Source: Methanomassiliicoccus sp. UBA386 (GTDB taxonomy: Archaea; Thermoplasmatota; Thermoplasmata; Methanomassiliicoccales; Methanomassiliicoccaceae). From it: a stretch of 6,500 nucleotides of DNA. Each line of letters starts with the position of its first letter. The first letter of the stretch is position 1. The notes beneath the pieces are model-generated. The model had not been told where the DNA came from. It searched no databases and worked only from the letters and a program-made list of their open reading frames with translations. The position numbers and the translations under genes are program-made. The stretch covers positions 1-6,500 of the forward strand of contig DAGU01000020.1 of the NCBI GenBank assembly GCA_002498285.1. Direction: 5' to 3'. Below are positions 5,550 through 6,500 of the stretch, in pieces.

Positions 5550-5566
5550 GATTATTGGTCATAATC
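5550..5566 (-). promoter_or_regulatory. Candidate radB promoter containing an inverted repeat
   Basis: On the plus strand, GATTAT (5550-5555), a five-base spacer and ATAATC (5561-5566) form a perfect 6-bp inverted repeat that includes the transporter's TGA stop (5561-5559). Read on the minus strand, its two AT-rich arms are the only TATA-like elements before radB. The distal arm lies about 26-30 bases before the ATG at 5534, as expected for a leaderless start. The repeat could be a TATA element with a regulator site, or a weak hairpin ending the transporter mRNA. Confidence 0.35.
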
Positions 5567-6500
5567 CTTGCCCTGGCCCACCTGGACCGCGCAGGGGCGT
5601 CTCATACACCCGGAAGTGATAGACCACCATGGCGCTGGCCACCAGCAGGGCGATCATGAGCGGCAGGGACGCATCGTAGGAGCCGGTGGCCGAAACTATG
5701 CCCCCGAACAGGATGGGGCCGAGAGCGCCCACCCCGTTAGATACGCCGTTGACCAGGCCCGTGGCCGCGCAGGTGAGCCGGGAGCGACAGGTCCCCTGCA
5801 GCATCGTGAACACGTTAGGCCCCATCACCGAGAGGAAGAAGAACACCATGCCAAGGACGACCACCGCCCCCATCTTTCCCTGCGTCTGCGTCACGGCGAG
5901 GATGGAGACCGCGGCCAGCAGGAGGAACGCGGCGGTCACGGTGGCCCTCCGGCCGGTGCGGTCGCTGAGATAGGAGCCGACGGCCAGGCCTGCAAAGCTG
6001 CCCAGGTACGGAAGGCTGGCCGCCCAAACCAGCTCATCGCTGGTGAACCCCCTGGCCATGATAAGGAAGGTGGGCAGCCACAGCGATAGGCCCCACCACA
6101 CCTGGGCCTCCAGGGCATGGGCGACGGTGAGGGTCGCCAATCCCTTCACCTTCATCGCGTCGCGGAGGTTGCGCCACGTCTTCCTGATATTGACCTTGAG
6201 GCGCCTCTCCTCGCAGGGCACCGGCCCCTCCGGAGTGTCCTGGAGATACTTCCAGATGGGGATGAGGAGGATGAAGCCGGCCGCGGCCAGGACAATGAAC
6301 ATGAAGTTCCAGCTGGTGGCCATGATCAGAGGGATGAGCAGCAGGGGGGACAGCAGATTGGACATGCCGGTCGACGAGTGGTACAGCGAGTTCATGCGGG
6401 ACCTCAGCCTCGCCGGATACCATGCCTGGGTGGCCCTGCTGGCCGAGGGGAACAGCACGCCCTGGGTCAGACCGAGCGATACACGCAGCAGGACGAACGC
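5559..6500 (-). CDS. Major facilitator superfamily transporter, N-terminus beyond the window
   Basis: This is a secondary transporter of the inner (cytoplasmic) membrane, seen from about its third transmembrane helix to its C-terminus. The reading frame stays open to the window edge at 6500, giving 313 visible residues of a protein usually 400-450 long. Thus the GTG at 6458 is not the start. The first visible residues (RVSLGLTQGVLFPSASRATQ) match the helix 4 region with conserved R, G and P, and are followed by PARLRSRMNS. The second half carries a motif A-like loop between helices 8 and 9, SYLSDRTGRRATV (encoded around 5930-5970). About nine or ten hydrophobic segments can be counted. The general look is of the anion:cation symporter or sugar-phosphate-type branch, but the substrate cannot be read from the sequence. 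radB follows 24 bases downstream; no functional link is evident. Confidence 0.85.
   Translation of the reverse strand, partial: AFVLLRVSLGLTQGVLFPSASRATQAWYPARLRSRMNSLYHSSTGMSNLLSPLLLIPLIMATSWNFMFIVLAAAGFILLIPIWKYLQDTPEGPVPCEERRLKVNIRKTWRNLRDAMKVKGLATLTVAHALEAQVWWGLSLWLPTFLIMARGFTSDELVWAASLPYLGSFAGLAVGSYLSDRTGRRATVTAAFLLLAAVSILAVTQTQGKMGAVVVLGMVFFFLSVMGPNVFTMLQGTCRSRLTCAATGLVNGVSNGVGALGPILFGGIVSATGSYDASLPLMIALLVASAMVVYHFRVYETPLRGPGGPGQGL

Noticed and set aside
4299..5564. Long plus-strand open frame of 421 codons across the prenyl synthase and radB genes
   Set aside because: It lies in another frame of one well-supported gene and antisense to another. Its translation is rich in Arg, Pro, Gly and His, typical of shadow frames in GC-rich DNA, and it matches no family I know.
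6456..6458. GTG at 6458 as start of the transporter
   Set aside because: The frame continues open to the window edge with typical transporter helix residues, so the gene is truncated by the window and not by a real start here.
1..6500. Search for a new mobile, defence or CRISPR-like system
   Set aside because: Apart from the unassigned zinc-ribbon protein, every gene belongs to a known family, four of them core archaeal functions. I found no direct-repeat arrays, transposase, integrase, toxin-antitoxin pair or tRNA-linked insertion.

Overview
The window is a GC-rich (roughly 60%), densely packed piece of an archaeal chromosome, most likely from the Thermoplasmata and possibly near Methanomassiliicoccales. 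Five things point this way: a 5S rRNA gene standing alone with its own TATA-box promoter and resembling the Thermoplasma 5S as I recall it; genes of the archaeal alternative mevalonate route (isopentenyl phosphate kinase, type 2 IPP isomerase, GGPP synthase); the euryarchaeal RecA-family protein RadB; TATA-type promoters placed for leaderless transcripts; and a strong Shine-Dalgarno (GGTGATC) inside an operon. The lineage is an inference and was not tested by a search.

Layout, left to right. A plus-strand DUF92 membrane protein (62-796) starts about 25 bp after a good TATA box. Next is a solitary 5S rRNA (846-970) with its own BRE/TATA and a T tract after it. Then comes a membrane-anchored protein with two copies of a helical module and a double zinc ribbon at its C-terminus (1091-1942). 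A promoter region containing a perfect inverted repeat leads into a tight three-gene operon: isopentenyl phosphate kinase (2034-2813), type 2 IPP isomerase (2810-3871) and a short-chain polyprenyl diphosphate synthase (3874-4869). On the minus strand, radB (5534-4866) converges on the synthase gene so closely that their stop codons overlap. Upstream of radB on the same strand is a major facilitator superfamily transporter (5559 to beyond 6500) whose N-terminus lies outside the window.

How the genes work together. The operon covers three consecutive steps towards archaeal membrane lipids: isopentenyl phosphate to IPP, IPP to DMAPP, and condensation to GGPP, the C20 precursor of ether-lipid side chains. 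Translational coupling (a 4-nt ATGA overlap, then a 2-nt gap with the Shine-Dalgarno at the end of the preceding gene) suggests balanced synthesis. The upstream DUF92 protein belongs to the family of plant VTE6 (phytyl-phosphate kinase), so it could be a second, salvage-type entry to prenyl diphosphates. That link is a hypothesis from family membership and proximity only.

I see no CRISPR array, insertion sequence, phage or defence module. Most of the window is core housekeeping sequence. The points worth a second look are the zinc-ribbon protein, the DUF92/isoprenoid neighbourhood, and inverted repeats at the 5S, ipk and radB control regions.
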